DNA from: Actinomadura hibisca NBRC 15177
Lineage (GTDB): Bacteria > Actinomycetota > Actinomycetes > Streptosporangiales > Streptosporangiaceae
Assembly (NCBI RefSeq): GCF_001552635.1
Contig: NZ_BCRO01000002.1
Location: forward strand, 62,001-126,000
DNA length: 64,000 bases
Reading direction: 5' to 3'
Made by a program: the position numbers and the translations under genes. Below are positions 24,270-31,942 of this stretch, piece after piece. The notes below the pieces were generated by a model. It was not told the DNA's origin and made no database searches. It saw nothing but the letters and a program-made list of their open reading frames with translations. Within the stretch, counting starts at the first letter, position 1, and each line of letters starts with the position of its first letter.

Positions 24270-25891
24270 GCGTCATCCTTTCCGCGGCCGGTCAGGCGGC
24301 CGCGCTGCATCTCGATCCGGGTGCCGGTGAACCGCTCGCTCAGCGCGCGGTCGTGGCTGACCACCACCAATGCGCCCGGGTAGTCGGCCAGTGCCTGTTC
24401 CAGCTCTTCCACCAGCGTCAGGGACAGGTGGTTGGTGGGCTCGTCCAGAAGCAGCAGGTCGTGCCGCTCGGTCAGCAGCCGGGCCAGCCCGAGCCGCCGT
24501 CGTTGCCCCACCGACAGCGCGCCGACCGGTGTGTCCAGCGCTTCGGGACGGAACAGCCCCAGCGCCAGCAGCCGCGCCCGGTGCTCCTCCGCGTGGCCGG
24601 GACGGCCCTCGGCGAAGGTGGCCAGCACCGTCCGCTCGGGCCGGTCGAACTCCACCTCCTGCGGCAGGCAGCCGATCCGGCCTCGGCAGCGCACCGATCC
24701 GGCGTCCGGCTCCTGCCCCGCCAGCACCTTCACCAGCGTGGACTTGCCCGCGCCGTTGTCGCCCCGGACCAGCAGCCGGTCGCCCGCCTGTACGGTCAAC
24801 GCGGCCACGTGCAGCCGGTCGCCGACCCGCACGTCGCGCAGCTCGGCCAAGACGCCCTCGGCCGCGCCCCCGCCGCCGAACCCGCCCTGGAACCGCAACG
24901 GTTCGGGCGGCCGCGGGACCGGATCGTCCTGGAGTCGGCGCAACCGTTCCTCGGCGTTGCGAACTCGGCTCGCGATCGAACTCTGCACCCGGCCGGCGTT
25001 GCGGTCGTAGGCCATCTTGTTGCGGTCCTTCATCTCGCGGCCCGCCGCGACGCGGTGCGCGGTCGTCGCCGCGAACGTCTCCAGCCGCTTGATCTCCGCG
25101 CGCCAGTCCTCGTACGCGCGCTCCCAGCGCTGCCGCGCCGCCGCCTTCCCGGCCAGGAAGCCGGTGTAGCCGCCGCCGAACCGCGTGACGCCGCCGTCCT
25201 CGACCTCCAGGATCGTGGTGGCGACCCGGTCCAGGAAGACGCGGTCGTGCGAGACGACCACGACCGTGCCCCGGTGCGCGCGCAGCCGCTCTTCCAGCCA
25301 GGCGGTGGAGGAGGCGTCGAGATGGTTGGTCGGCTCGTCCAGCAGCAGCGTCTCGGGGGAGGCCGCCAGCAGGCAGGCGAGCCCGAGCCGGGCCTGCTCG
25401 CCTCCCGACAGGCCGCCCAGTTCGCGGTCGCGGCCGATGCGGGCGAGGCCGAGGCCGTGCAGCGCCTTGTCCACGCGGGCGTCGGCCTCGTAGCCGCCGC
25501 GCGCCTCGTACGCGCTGAGCAGGTCGCCGTACTCGGCCATGGTCGCCTCGGTGAGACCGGCCTCCAGCTCGCGCATCCGGCGTTCCATCGCGCGCAGGGC
25601 GGCCAGCGCGTGGTCGATGGCGTCGGCCACGGTCAGGTGCGGCGGCAGGCCGAGCGTCTGCCCCAGGTGCCCGACGCCGCCGTCGGCCAGCACGGTGATC
25701 TCGCCGGAGTCCGGCCGCTCGACCCCGGCGATCAGCCGGAGCAGGGTCGACTTCCCCGAGCCGTTCTCGCCGACGATCCCGGCGCGCTCGCCGGGGGCGA
25801 CGGTGAGGGAGACCCGGTCGAGGACCGGCCGTGCGCCGGGAGCCGAGGGGTAGGACTTGACGACGTCCCGGGCGGTGAGCTGAGCGGTCAA
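24266..25891 (-). CDS. ABC-F ATPase, antibiotic-resistance ribosomal protection type
   Basis: The protein has 541 residues and two ABC domains without membrane segments. Walker A motifs are GENGSGKST and GDNGAGKST; signatures LSGGEQAR and LSVGQRRR; Walker B regions LLLDEPTNHLD and LLLDEPTNHLS. A charged linker of about 80 residues (KDRNKMAYDRNAGRVQSSI) joins them, as in ABC-F proteins that displace drugs from the peptidyl-transferase centre. The pairing with vgb suggests streptogramin A, lincosamide or pleuromutilin protection. TTG 25891 is chosen because cggagg lies 6 bases upstream and the 19 codons before it are poor in G/C third positions. An in-frame ATG at 25948, also with ggagg, could give a longer form. 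A TetR gene is divergent. Confidence 0.88.
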   Translation of the reverse strand: MTAQLTARDVVKSYPSAPGARPVLDRVSLTVAPGERAGIVGENGSGKSTLLRLIAGVERPDSGEITVLADGGVGHLGQTLGLPPHLTVADAIDHALAALRAMERRMRELEAGLTEATMAEYGDLLSAYEARGGYEADARVDKALHGLGLARIGRDRELGGLSGGEQARLGLACLLAASPETLLLDEPTNHLDASSTAWLEERLRAHRGTVVVVSHDRVFLDRVATTILEVEDGGVTRFGGGYTGFLAGKAAARQRWERAYEDWRAEIKRLETFAATTAHRVAAGREMKDRNKMAYDRNAGRVQSSIASRVRNAEERLRRLQDDPVPRPPEPLRFQGGFGGGGAAEGVLAELRDVRVGDRLHVAALTVQAGDRLLVRGDNGAGKSTLVKVLAGQEPDAGSVRCRGRIGCLPQEVEFDRPERTVLATFAEGRPGHAEEHRARLLALGLFRPEALDTPVGALSVGQRRRLGLARLLTERHDLLLLDEPTNHLSLTLVEELEQALADYPGALVVVSHDRALSERFTGTRIEMQRGRLTGRGKDDA

Positions 25892-25978
25892 TACAGGCCT
25901 CCGAAGCGCGGTGGGGGAAATGGTCGCTGTGTTCGGTGACAGGCCCATGGTTGGTGCGCTCCTCCAGAGTCCGACTTC

Positions 25979-26035
25979 TAATGCAACGTTTGTCGCGTTA
26001 AGATGAGTATGCCGAACACCCGCCCTTAATGCAAC
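25979..26035. promoter_or_regulatory. Divergent control region with repeated TAATGCAAC
   Basis: The 9-mer TAATGCAAC occurs at 25979-25987 and again at 26027-26035, 48 bp apart, in an AT-richer region between the ABC-F and TetR genes. The left copy is part of an imperfect inverted repeat (gcaacg facing cgcgtta). These are probable TetR binding sites; this is inferred from position. Confidence 0.45.
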
Positions 26036-26046
26036 AGGAGTTGTCT

Positions 26047-26652
26047 TTGACTTCCTCCACCCCCGGCACGCGGCGCCCCGGCGGCCGTACCGCGCGCACC
26101 CGCGACGCCGTGCGCGCCGCCACCCTCGCCGTGCTGGCCGAGCAGGGCTACCAGGGGCTGACCGTCGAGACCGTCGCGGCGCGCTCGGGGGTGCACAAGA
26201 CCACCGTCTACCGGCGCTGGAAGAACGCCGAGGGGCTGGTCGCCGACGCGCTGGAGCTGGCCTCCGGCGAGCCCTGGCCGGTCCCCGACACCGGCTCGGC
26301 GCGCGAGGACCTGCGCGCGCTCGCGCAGCTGGTGCGGTCCGGGTTCGCCGATCCGGAGATGGGGCCGGTGTCGTCGGCGTTCATCGCGGCGGCCCTGCAG
26401 AACCCGGTGGCCGCGCGGGCGCTGTCGGCGTTCTTCGCCGAGCGGCACCGGCAGTCGGCGGCCGTGGTCGAGCGGGCGGTCGGACGGGGCGAGCTGCCCG
26501 CCGGGACCGACGCGGCCGAGGTGGTGCGCGCCGCCGTCGCGCCCGTCTACTACCGGCTGTTCATCAGCGGCGAGCCGGTGGACGGGGCGGCGGCCGACCT
26601 CGGCGCGGACGCCGCGTTCGCCGCCGCCCGCGCCGGGGTCTACGTCACCTGA
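26047..26652 (+). CDS. TetR regulator divergent from resistance operon
   Basis: The protein has 201 residues. The helix-turn-helix (about 15-60) reads RDAVRAATLAVLAEQGYQGL and then VETVAARSGVHKTTVYRRW; the C-terminal TetR_C-type domain includes VSSAFIAAALQNPVA. TTG 26047 is taken as the start because aggag lies 6 bases upstream; ATG 26029 would place that site inside the gene. It probably represses the divergent ABC-F/vgb operon and itself, with an antibiotic-related inducer. Convergent with the terpene synthase-P450 gene, 11 bp from its stop. Confidence 0.87.
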   Translation: MTSSTPGTRRPGGRTARTRDAVRAATLAVLAEQGYQGLTVETVAARSGVHKTTVYRRWKNAEGLVADALELASGEPWPVPDTGSAREDLRALAQLVRSGFADPEMGPVSSAFIAAALQNPVAARALSAFFAERHRQSAAVVERAVGRGELPAGTDAAEVVRAAVAPVYYRLFISGEPVDGAAADLGADAAFAAARAGVYVT

Positions 26653-26663
26653 TCACCGGTTGA

Positions 26664-28862
26664 TCACCGGGCCGCGACCAGCAGCCGTTCGGGCGCGCGG
26701 GTCAGCAGGCCCTTGGCCACCGGCGTGAACCCGTCGGCCCAGCGCAGGTCCGGCAGCGCCGCCAGCAGCGTCCGCACGCCGATCTCGGCCTCCAGCCGCG
26801 CGAGCTGCGCGCCCAGGCAGAAGTGCCGCCCCGCGCCGAACGCCAGGTGCGTCGCGGCGCCGGTGAACTCGCGGTCCACCCGGCCGTCGGTGCGGTCGGG
26901 GTCGAACCGGTCGGGTTCGGCGAACCGTTCCGGATCGCGGTTGGCCGACCCGACCAGGCACGCCACCGTCGCGTCCGCCGGGATCGTACCCGACGGGAGC
27001 TCGGCCGCCCGCGCGGTCTGCCGCAGGACCACCTGGACCGGCGGGTCGCGGCGCAACGACTCCGCCCACGCCGCCGCGACCAGGCCCGGCTCGTCCCGCA
27101 CCCGCGCCAGGATCTCCGGGTGGTCGAGCAGGTTGGCCAGCAGCGACGTCAGCGCCTTGTCGGTGGTCTCGCCGCCCGCCCCCAGCAGCGTCCCGCAGAA
27201 CCCCTTGATCATGTCGTCGGGCAGCGGCGCGCCGTCCACCTCCACGGTGCACAACACCGACAGCAGGTCCTCGCCCGGACGCGCGCGGCGGTCGGCCACG
27301 TGCGGGTCCAGGTAGGCGTACAGCTCGTCGCGGGAGGTCAGCCCGCGGTCGAGCGTGGCCGGGTCCTGCCGGTAGTTGCCCAGGTAGGAGAAGCCCGCCC
27401 GGTACCACTCCTGGAACAGCGGCACGTCCCGCGACGGCAGGCCGAGCGCGGTCACCACCACGTTCACCGGCAGCTGCTGGCAGAACCCGGCGGCCAGGTC
27501 CACCGTCCCGCCCCCGGCCGCGTCCGCGCGCAGCCGGTCCACCAGCTCGGCGGCGACGCGCTCGACCGAGCCGGTGAGGCGGGCCAGCGCGCGGCCCCGG
27601 AAGGCCGGGGTGAGGAACGCGCGGTGCGCGGCGTGCTCGCGGTCCTCCATCTGCATGACGGTCCGGCCGAACATCGGCGCGAGCTGCCACCCGTAGTTGC
27701 GCGGCGTGAAGCACGGGTCGGCCAGCGCGGCCCGCACGTCCTCGTGCCTGCTGACCAGCCAGGCGTTGAGCGGCTCGTCCCACACGATCGGGAAGTCCTC
27801 GCGCAGCCGCCGGTACAGCGGGTACGGGTCCTCCTCGAAGCGGGGCGACAACATGCTGGGCGGCGTGCGCCGGGTGTCGACGCGGGCGCCGGCGCGCTCC
27901 TGGCCGCCGTCGCCCTGCCAGTGGTAGCGGGGCACGTCGCGGTGCCAGTCCAGCGAGGCGCGCATCGCGCCCGCCAGCCGGTCGGCGAAGCGCGCGTCGA
28001 CGGCGGGATCGGCCGCCGCCGCGCGGAAGTCCACGGTCCGCCCGACCACCATGTCGCGGGCGGCGTCCACGGCCCGCTGCCAGGTCCCGCCGTGCTTGTC
28101 GTGCAGCAGCATGACGAGGTTGGCGCCCTCCCCGAAGGCCAGGTCCTTGGCCACCGAGAAGATGTCGTTGGTCCACGCGATGACGTCGGCGGCGGCGTCG
28201 CGCAGCGCGGCGGCCGAGCCGAACACGCCGGGCCCGTCCAGGCCGTCCACCGCCGCGAACAGGTCGAAGAACAGGTCCGCGCCGAACAGGTCGCGCCGCA
28301 GCCCCACGTACCCGGTCAGGTCGAGGTCGGCGGCGGACGCGCGGCTGCGCACCATCACGCACTGCGCCCACAGGTGCCGGGCGAAGTGCTCGGTGAAGCG
28401 CTGGCACCAGTCCGGCCCGGCCAGCCGCGCGGTGCGCGGCCACAGGTCGCCGGCCAGCGCCCGCAACATCGGGTCGTCGGCGGGCCCGGCGGTGGTGTCG
28501 GAGCACACGACGGCGACGGCCGTCCCGGCGAAGTCCTCCAGCACGCCGCCGTCGGCCCACGGGCCGTCGTCCACACGGTCGTCCAGCAGCAGGACCCACA
28601 GGAACCAGCTCAGCAGCACCGCCGCCCGGTCGGGCGGGGCGCCGCCGGTGAGGCCGATGCCGAGGTCCAGCAGCCGCGAGGTGAGCAGCCGGGTCCGGCC
28701 GCGCGGGCCGATCAGGCCCTGGTGCTCGGCCCAGTCGCAGACCTCGGCGCGCAGCCGGCCGGCGTCGGGGCGGTGTGGGGGAGCGGGACACGGCACGTAC
28801 AGGTCCGGCAGCCGGAAGTCGGCCGCCGGGCCCGCGACCGGCCCGTCTTGGCGGCCGGTCAA
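26664..28862 (-). CDS. Class I terpene synthase fused to cytochrome P450
   Basis: The protein has 732 residues without a stop or frameshift. Residues 1-315 form a complete bacterial class I terpene synthase: metal motif DDRVDD at 94-99, NSE-type motif NDIFSVAKD at 232-240 (final Asp instead of Glu), and WHRDVPRY at 306-313 (the W-x5-RY motif). A 20-residue linker leads to a complete P450 (about 337-732): I-helix GAGGETT, AESLRRD (ExxR), and heme loop FGAGRHFCLG with Cys682. The synthase should cyclise an isoprenyl diphosphate and the P450 oxidise the product. The TTG start at 28862 overlaps the upstream stop (TTGA), which fixes it by coupling; there is no good ribosome binding site. No prenyl diphosphate synthase or ferredoxin gene is adjacent. 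Confidence 0.92.
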   Translation of the reverse strand: MTGRQDGPVAGPAADFRLPDLYVPCPAPPHRPDAGRLRAEVCDWAEHQGLIGPRGRTRLLTSRLLDLGIGLTGGAPPDRAAVLLSWFLWVLLLDDRVDDGPWADGGVLEDFAGTAVAVVCSDTTAGPADDPMLRALAGDLWPRTARLAGPDWCQRFTEHFARHLWAQCVMVRSRASAADLDLTGYVGLRRDLFGADLFFDLFAAVDGLDGPGVFGSAAALRDAAADVIAWTNDIFSVAKDLAFGEGANLVMLLHDKHGGTWQRAVDAARDMVVGRTVDFRAAAADPAVDARFADRLAGAMRASLDWHRDVPRYHWQGDGGQERAGARVDTRRTPPSMLSPRFEEDPYPLYRRLREDFPIVWDEPLNAWLVSRHEDVRAALADPCFTPRNYGWQLAPMFGRTVMQMEDREHAAHRAFLTPAFRGRALARLTGSVERVAAELVDRLRADAAGGGTVDLAAGFCQQLPVNVVVTALGLPSRDVPLFQEWYRAGFSYLGNYRQDPATLDRGLTSRDELYAYLDPHVADRRARPGEDLLSVLCTVEVDGAPLPDDMIKGFCGTLLGAGGETTDKALTSLLANLLDHPEILARVRDEPGLVAAAWAESLRRDPPVQVVLRQTARAAELPSGTIPADATVACLVGSANRDPERFAEPDRFDPDRTDGRVDREFTGAATHLAFGAGRHFCLGAQLARLEAEIGVRTLLAALPDLRWADGFTPVAKGLLTRAPERLLVAAR

Positions 28863-29029
28863 GTCGGGGACTGGCCGAAGTGACGGCTGGCCGCGCGGGC
28901 TAGGGCGCCATCGGCGCGACACTCGCGGACCGCCGTCCCGGCCGCGTCGCGGCCACCGGTCACCGCCACGCGGAACAGCGGCCGGTACTTCCGGTCGAAC
29001 GTTACTTCGGCAATGGTCGCAGTCGTCAT
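28859..29029 (-). CDS. Small protein coupled to terpene synthase-P450
   Basis: I do not recognise this 56-residue protein. It reads MTTATIAEVTFDRKYRPLFR, then a Gly/Arg/Ala-rich middle (VTGGRDAAGTAVRECRADGA) and ends ASRHFGQSPT. It is basic, with one Cys and no membrane segment. ATG 29029 follows gaggtg; an in-frame start at 29077 is possible but lacks a site. Its TGA overlaps the TTG of the fusion enzyme, so the two are co-translated. It might be a regulatory leader or a partner protein; neither is shown by the sequence. Confidence 0.62.
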   Translation of the reverse strand: MTTATIAEVTFDRKYRPLFRVAVTGGRDAAGTAVRECRADGALARAASRHFGQSPT

Positions 29030-29320
29030 GTTCACCTCGATCAGGGTCGTCCCGGTACGGGTGTGCGCCGGGATCACTGGAATGCTGGCGAAACCGCGTA
29101 TCCCGCCGCAGCCGACTTGACCATGGGTTTGCGCCGGAAACCCGATCCTTCACCGCCTCTTTCCGGGCGGCGTGCCGAGCGGCCCCGGCCGGTAGAGGCC
29201 ATGTCCGACATCGGGGCCTGACGTGCGACGATTCGCATGTCCGCATTCCCTGACCGAAAACCTCGGCGGCGGCAGGTGTGGCCCCTGGGGCGGGGCGGGT
29301 AGTCACCCGCCGGAGGAATC

Positions 29321-29968
29321 GTGGGCTTCTGGGAGTATCTGCGCAGCCGGCGGGAGCTGCTGGTCTTCGAGGCGTGGCAACACGCGAGCATGGTGTTCCA
29401 GTGCGTGCTGCTCGCGCTGGTCCTCGGCGTGCTGATCGGGCTGCTGGTCTACCGCAGCCCACGGTTGTCGGCGCTGGCGACCGGCGCGTCCGGCGTGTTG
29501 TTCACCGTCCCCTCGCTGGCGCTGTTCGGCCTGCTGATCACCCCGCTGGGGCTGGGCGTCGCGCCGAGCGTGACGGCGCTGGTGCTGTACTCGCTGCTGC
29601 CGATCGTGCGCAACACCGTCGTCGGGCTGTCCGGCGTGGACCGCACGCTGGTGGACGCCGCGCGCGGCCTCGGCATGGGGCGCGGCCGCGTCCTGCTGCG
29701 CGTGGAGCTGCCGCTGGCCTGGCCCGTCATCCTCACCGGCGCGCGCGTGGCGACCCAGCTCGCGATGGGCATCGGCGCGATCGCCGCCTACGTGTCCGGG
29801 CCGGGCCTGGGCGAGCAGATCTTCTCCGGGCTGGGCCGCCTCGGCGGCGCCAACTCGGTCAACATGACGCTGGCCGGCACGCTCGGCATCATCGTGCTGG
29901 CCCTGCTGTTCGACGCCTGCTTCCTGCTGCTCGGGCGGCTGACCACACCGAGGGGCCTGCGTGTCTGA
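29321..29968 (+). CDS. Osmoprotectant ABC transporter permease (OpuCB/ProW type)
   Basis: The protein has 215 residues; GTG with ggagg upstream. It has five or six transmembrane helices and the BPD_transp_1 coupling loop VDAARGLGMGRGRVLLRVEL, where glycine and the EAA-like helix contact the ATPase. MGIGAIAAYVSGPGLGEQIF is typical of OpuC/ProU permeases for glycine betaine, choline or carnitine. It is the first gene of four that overlap or nearly overlap: permease, ATPase, permease, binding protein. Confidence 0.92.
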   Translation: MGFWEYLRSRRELLVFEAWQHASMVFQCVLLALVLGVLIGLLVYRSPRLSALATGASGVLFTVPSLALFGLLITPLGLGVAPSVTALVLYSLLPIVRNTVVGLSGVDRTLVDAARGLGMGRGRVLLRVELPLAWPVILTGARVATQLAMGIGAIAAYVSGPGLGEQIFSGLGRLGGANSVNMTLAGTLGIIVLALLFDACFLLLGRLTTPRGLRV

Positions 29969-31169
29969 CACCGTGACCGAACCGGCCGTGCCCGCCGACC
30001 GGGACGACTCCGCCGGCATCGAGCTGATCGGGGTGAGCAAACGTTTCCCCGGGCAGGACACGCCCGCCGTCGACGACGTCACCCTGTCGATCCCGGGCGG
30101 CCGCATCGTGGTGCTGCTCGGCCCGTCCGGCAGCGGCAAGACCACCACCATGCGGCTCATCAACCGGCTGATCGAGCCCACCGCCGGGAAGATCACCGTG
30201 GCCGGGCGCGACGCCCTCGGCCTGGACCCCGGCGAGCTGCGGCGGCGGATCGGCTACGTCATCCAGGACGCCGGGCTGTTCCCGCACATGACCGTCGCCA
30301 CCAACATCGGCCTGGTCCCGCAGATGTTGAAGTGGGACAAGAAGCGCATCGCCGCGCGGGTGGACGAGCTGCTGGAGCTGGTGGACCTGCCCCCGGCGGC
30401 GTTCCGCGACCGCTACCCGCGCGAGCTGTCGGGCGGCCAGCAGCAGCGCGTCGGCGTCGCCCGCGCGCTGGCGGCCGACCCGCCGGTGATGCTGATGGAC
30501 GAGCCGTTCGGCGCGCTGGACCCCATCACCCGCGAGCTCCTCCAGGACTCGCTGCTGCGGCTCCAGGAGGAGCTGGGCAAGACCATCGTGTTCGTCACCC
30601 ACGACATCGACGAGGCCCTCAAGATCGGCGACCGGATCGCGATCCTGGACAAGGGCTCGCGCGTCGCGCAGTACGGCACGCCGCAGGAGATCCTGCTGAA
30701 CCCCGCCGACGAGTACGTGGCGCGGTTCATCGGCGGCGGCCAGGCGATGCGGCTGCTGAAGTTCGGCCGCGTCGGCGACGTCGCGCTGCGGGCGGTGCCC
30801 GAGGCCGGGCCCGGCGACGACGCCGCCCACGTGCGCGAACGCATCGCGAACGGCGACACCTCGTTCGCGATCGTGCTGGACGCCGGGCGCCGCCCGCTGC
30901 GCTGGATCACCCTGGACGACCTGGCCGGGGCGTCCGGCCCGATCGGCGAGCGGGGCAGCGGCACCGCGCCGCCGATCCGCGCCCGCGACACCCTCCAGCA
31001 GGCGCTGGAGTCGCTCATCCAGATCGACCACGAGTGGGTGCCGGTCGTCGGCCCGCGCGGCGTCTACCAGGGCACCGTCACCCTCGGCACCCTCCAGCAG
31101 GCGCTGCGGGACATGCGGGCGCGCGCGGCGGGCGAGACGGTCGCGCACGAGGCCGGGGAGGCGCGATGA
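29961..31169 (+). CDS. Osmoprotectant ABC transporter ATPase (OpuCA/ProV type)
   Basis: The protein has 402 residues and overlaps the first permease gene by 8 bp. The nucleotide-binding domain (about 10-250) has Walker A GPSGSGKTT, the QDAGLFPHMT Q-loop region, signature LSGGQQQR, Walker B VMLMDEPFGALD and H-loop VFVTHDIDEA. The C-terminal 130 residues look like a pair of degenerate CBS modules (IRARDTLQQALESLIQIDHE), which in this family sense ionic strength or c-di-AMP. It powers quaternary-amine uptake. Confidence 0.93.
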   Translation: MSDTVTEPAVPADRDDSAGIELIGVSKRFPGQDTPAVDDVTLSIPGGRIVVLLGPSGSGKTTTMRLINRLIEPTAGKITVAGRDALGLDPGELRRRIGYVIQDAGLFPHMTVATNIGLVPQMLKWDKKRIAARVDELLELVDLPPAAFRDRYPRELSGGQQQRVGVARALAADPPVMLMDEPFGALDPITRELLQDSLLRLQEELGKTIVFVTHDIDEALKIGDRIAILDKGSRVAQYGTPQEILLNPADEYVARFIGGGQAMRLLKFGRVGDVALRAVPEAGPGDDAAHVRERIANGDTSFAIVLDAGRRPLRWITLDDLAGASGPIGERGSGTAPPIRARDTLQQALESLIQIDHEWVPVVGPRGVYQGTVTLGTLQQALRDMRARAAGETVAHEAGEAR

Positions 31170-31942
31170 CCGCGCCCCCGGCCGCCGCCGAGCAGTCGCG
31201 GGAGGCGCTGCACGCGCCCACCGGCCGTTCCTGGCGCTCCCTGCTCCAGCCGCTGCTGATCGTCGTGGCGGGCGTCGGCTGGATGGTCTACGTCAACAAC
31301 TCCGGCCTCGACAGCATCGCGCAGCGCGTGCTGACGCCCGGCTACGTGACGCGCAAGACCTGGGAGCACGTCGAGCTGACCGCGATGTCCACGCTGCTGG
31401 TGCTGGTGATCGCGCTCCCGCTGGGGGTGCTGCTCAGCCGCCGCTGGGCGCGCCCGGCCACGCCGGTGGTGCTGGCGGTCGCCAACATCGGCCAGTCGGC
31501 CCCGGCGATCGGCGTGGTCGTGCTGCTGGCGGTGGTGTGGGGCATCGGCTTCTGGACGGCGGTGGTGGCGCTGGTCGCCTACGGTGTGCTGCCCGCGCTG
31601 CGCAACACCATGGTCGGGCTCCAGCAGGTCGATCCGACGCTGCGCGACGCGGGGCGCGGCATCGGCATGTCCGCGCTGACGGTGCTGCGCCGGGTGGAAC
31701 TGCCACTGGCCGCGCCGGTGATCCTGGCGGGCGTCCGCACCACGCTGGTGCTGATGGTCGGCACCGCGAGCATCGCCGCGTTCATCAACGGCGGCGGGCT
31801 CGGCGAGCTGGTCACCACCGGCGTGACGACCCAGCGCACGCCGGTGCTGCTGACCGGCTGCTTCCTCATCGCGCTGCTCGCCCTGCTGATCGACTGGCTG
31901 GGCGGGGTGGCGGCCCGCCTGCTGGCTCCGAAAGGATTGTGA
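31166..31942 (+). CDS. Osmoprotectant ABC transporter permease (OpuCD type)
   Basis: The protein has 258 residues. Its ATG overlaps the ATPase stop (ATGA). After a polar N-terminus of about 28 residues come six hydrophobic helices. The coupling loop is RDAGRGIGMSALTVLRRVEL and the end of the core reads TASIAAFINGGGLGELVTTG, both very similar to the first permease of the operon. The two form the heterodimeric channel of an OpuC-type importer. Confidence 0.93.
   Translation: MTAPPAAAEQSREALHAPTGRSWRSLLQPLLIVVAGVGWMVYVNNSGLDSIAQRVLTPGYVTRKTWEHVELTAMSTLLVLVIALPLGVLLSRRWARPATPVVLAVANIGQSAPAIGVVVLLAVVWGIGFWTAVVALVAYGVLPALRNTMVGLQQVDPTLRDAGRGIGMSALTVLRRVELPLAAPVILAGVRTTLVLMVGTASIAAFINGGGLGELVTTGVTTQRTPVLLTGCFLIALLALLIDWLGGVAARLLAPKGL

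Noticed and set aside
26664-29462. A longer terpene synthase-P450 reading frame beginning near 29462
   Set aside because: Codons upstream of 28862 lack coding character and overlap a better supported small gene on the same strand. The TTGA overlap fixes the start at 28862.
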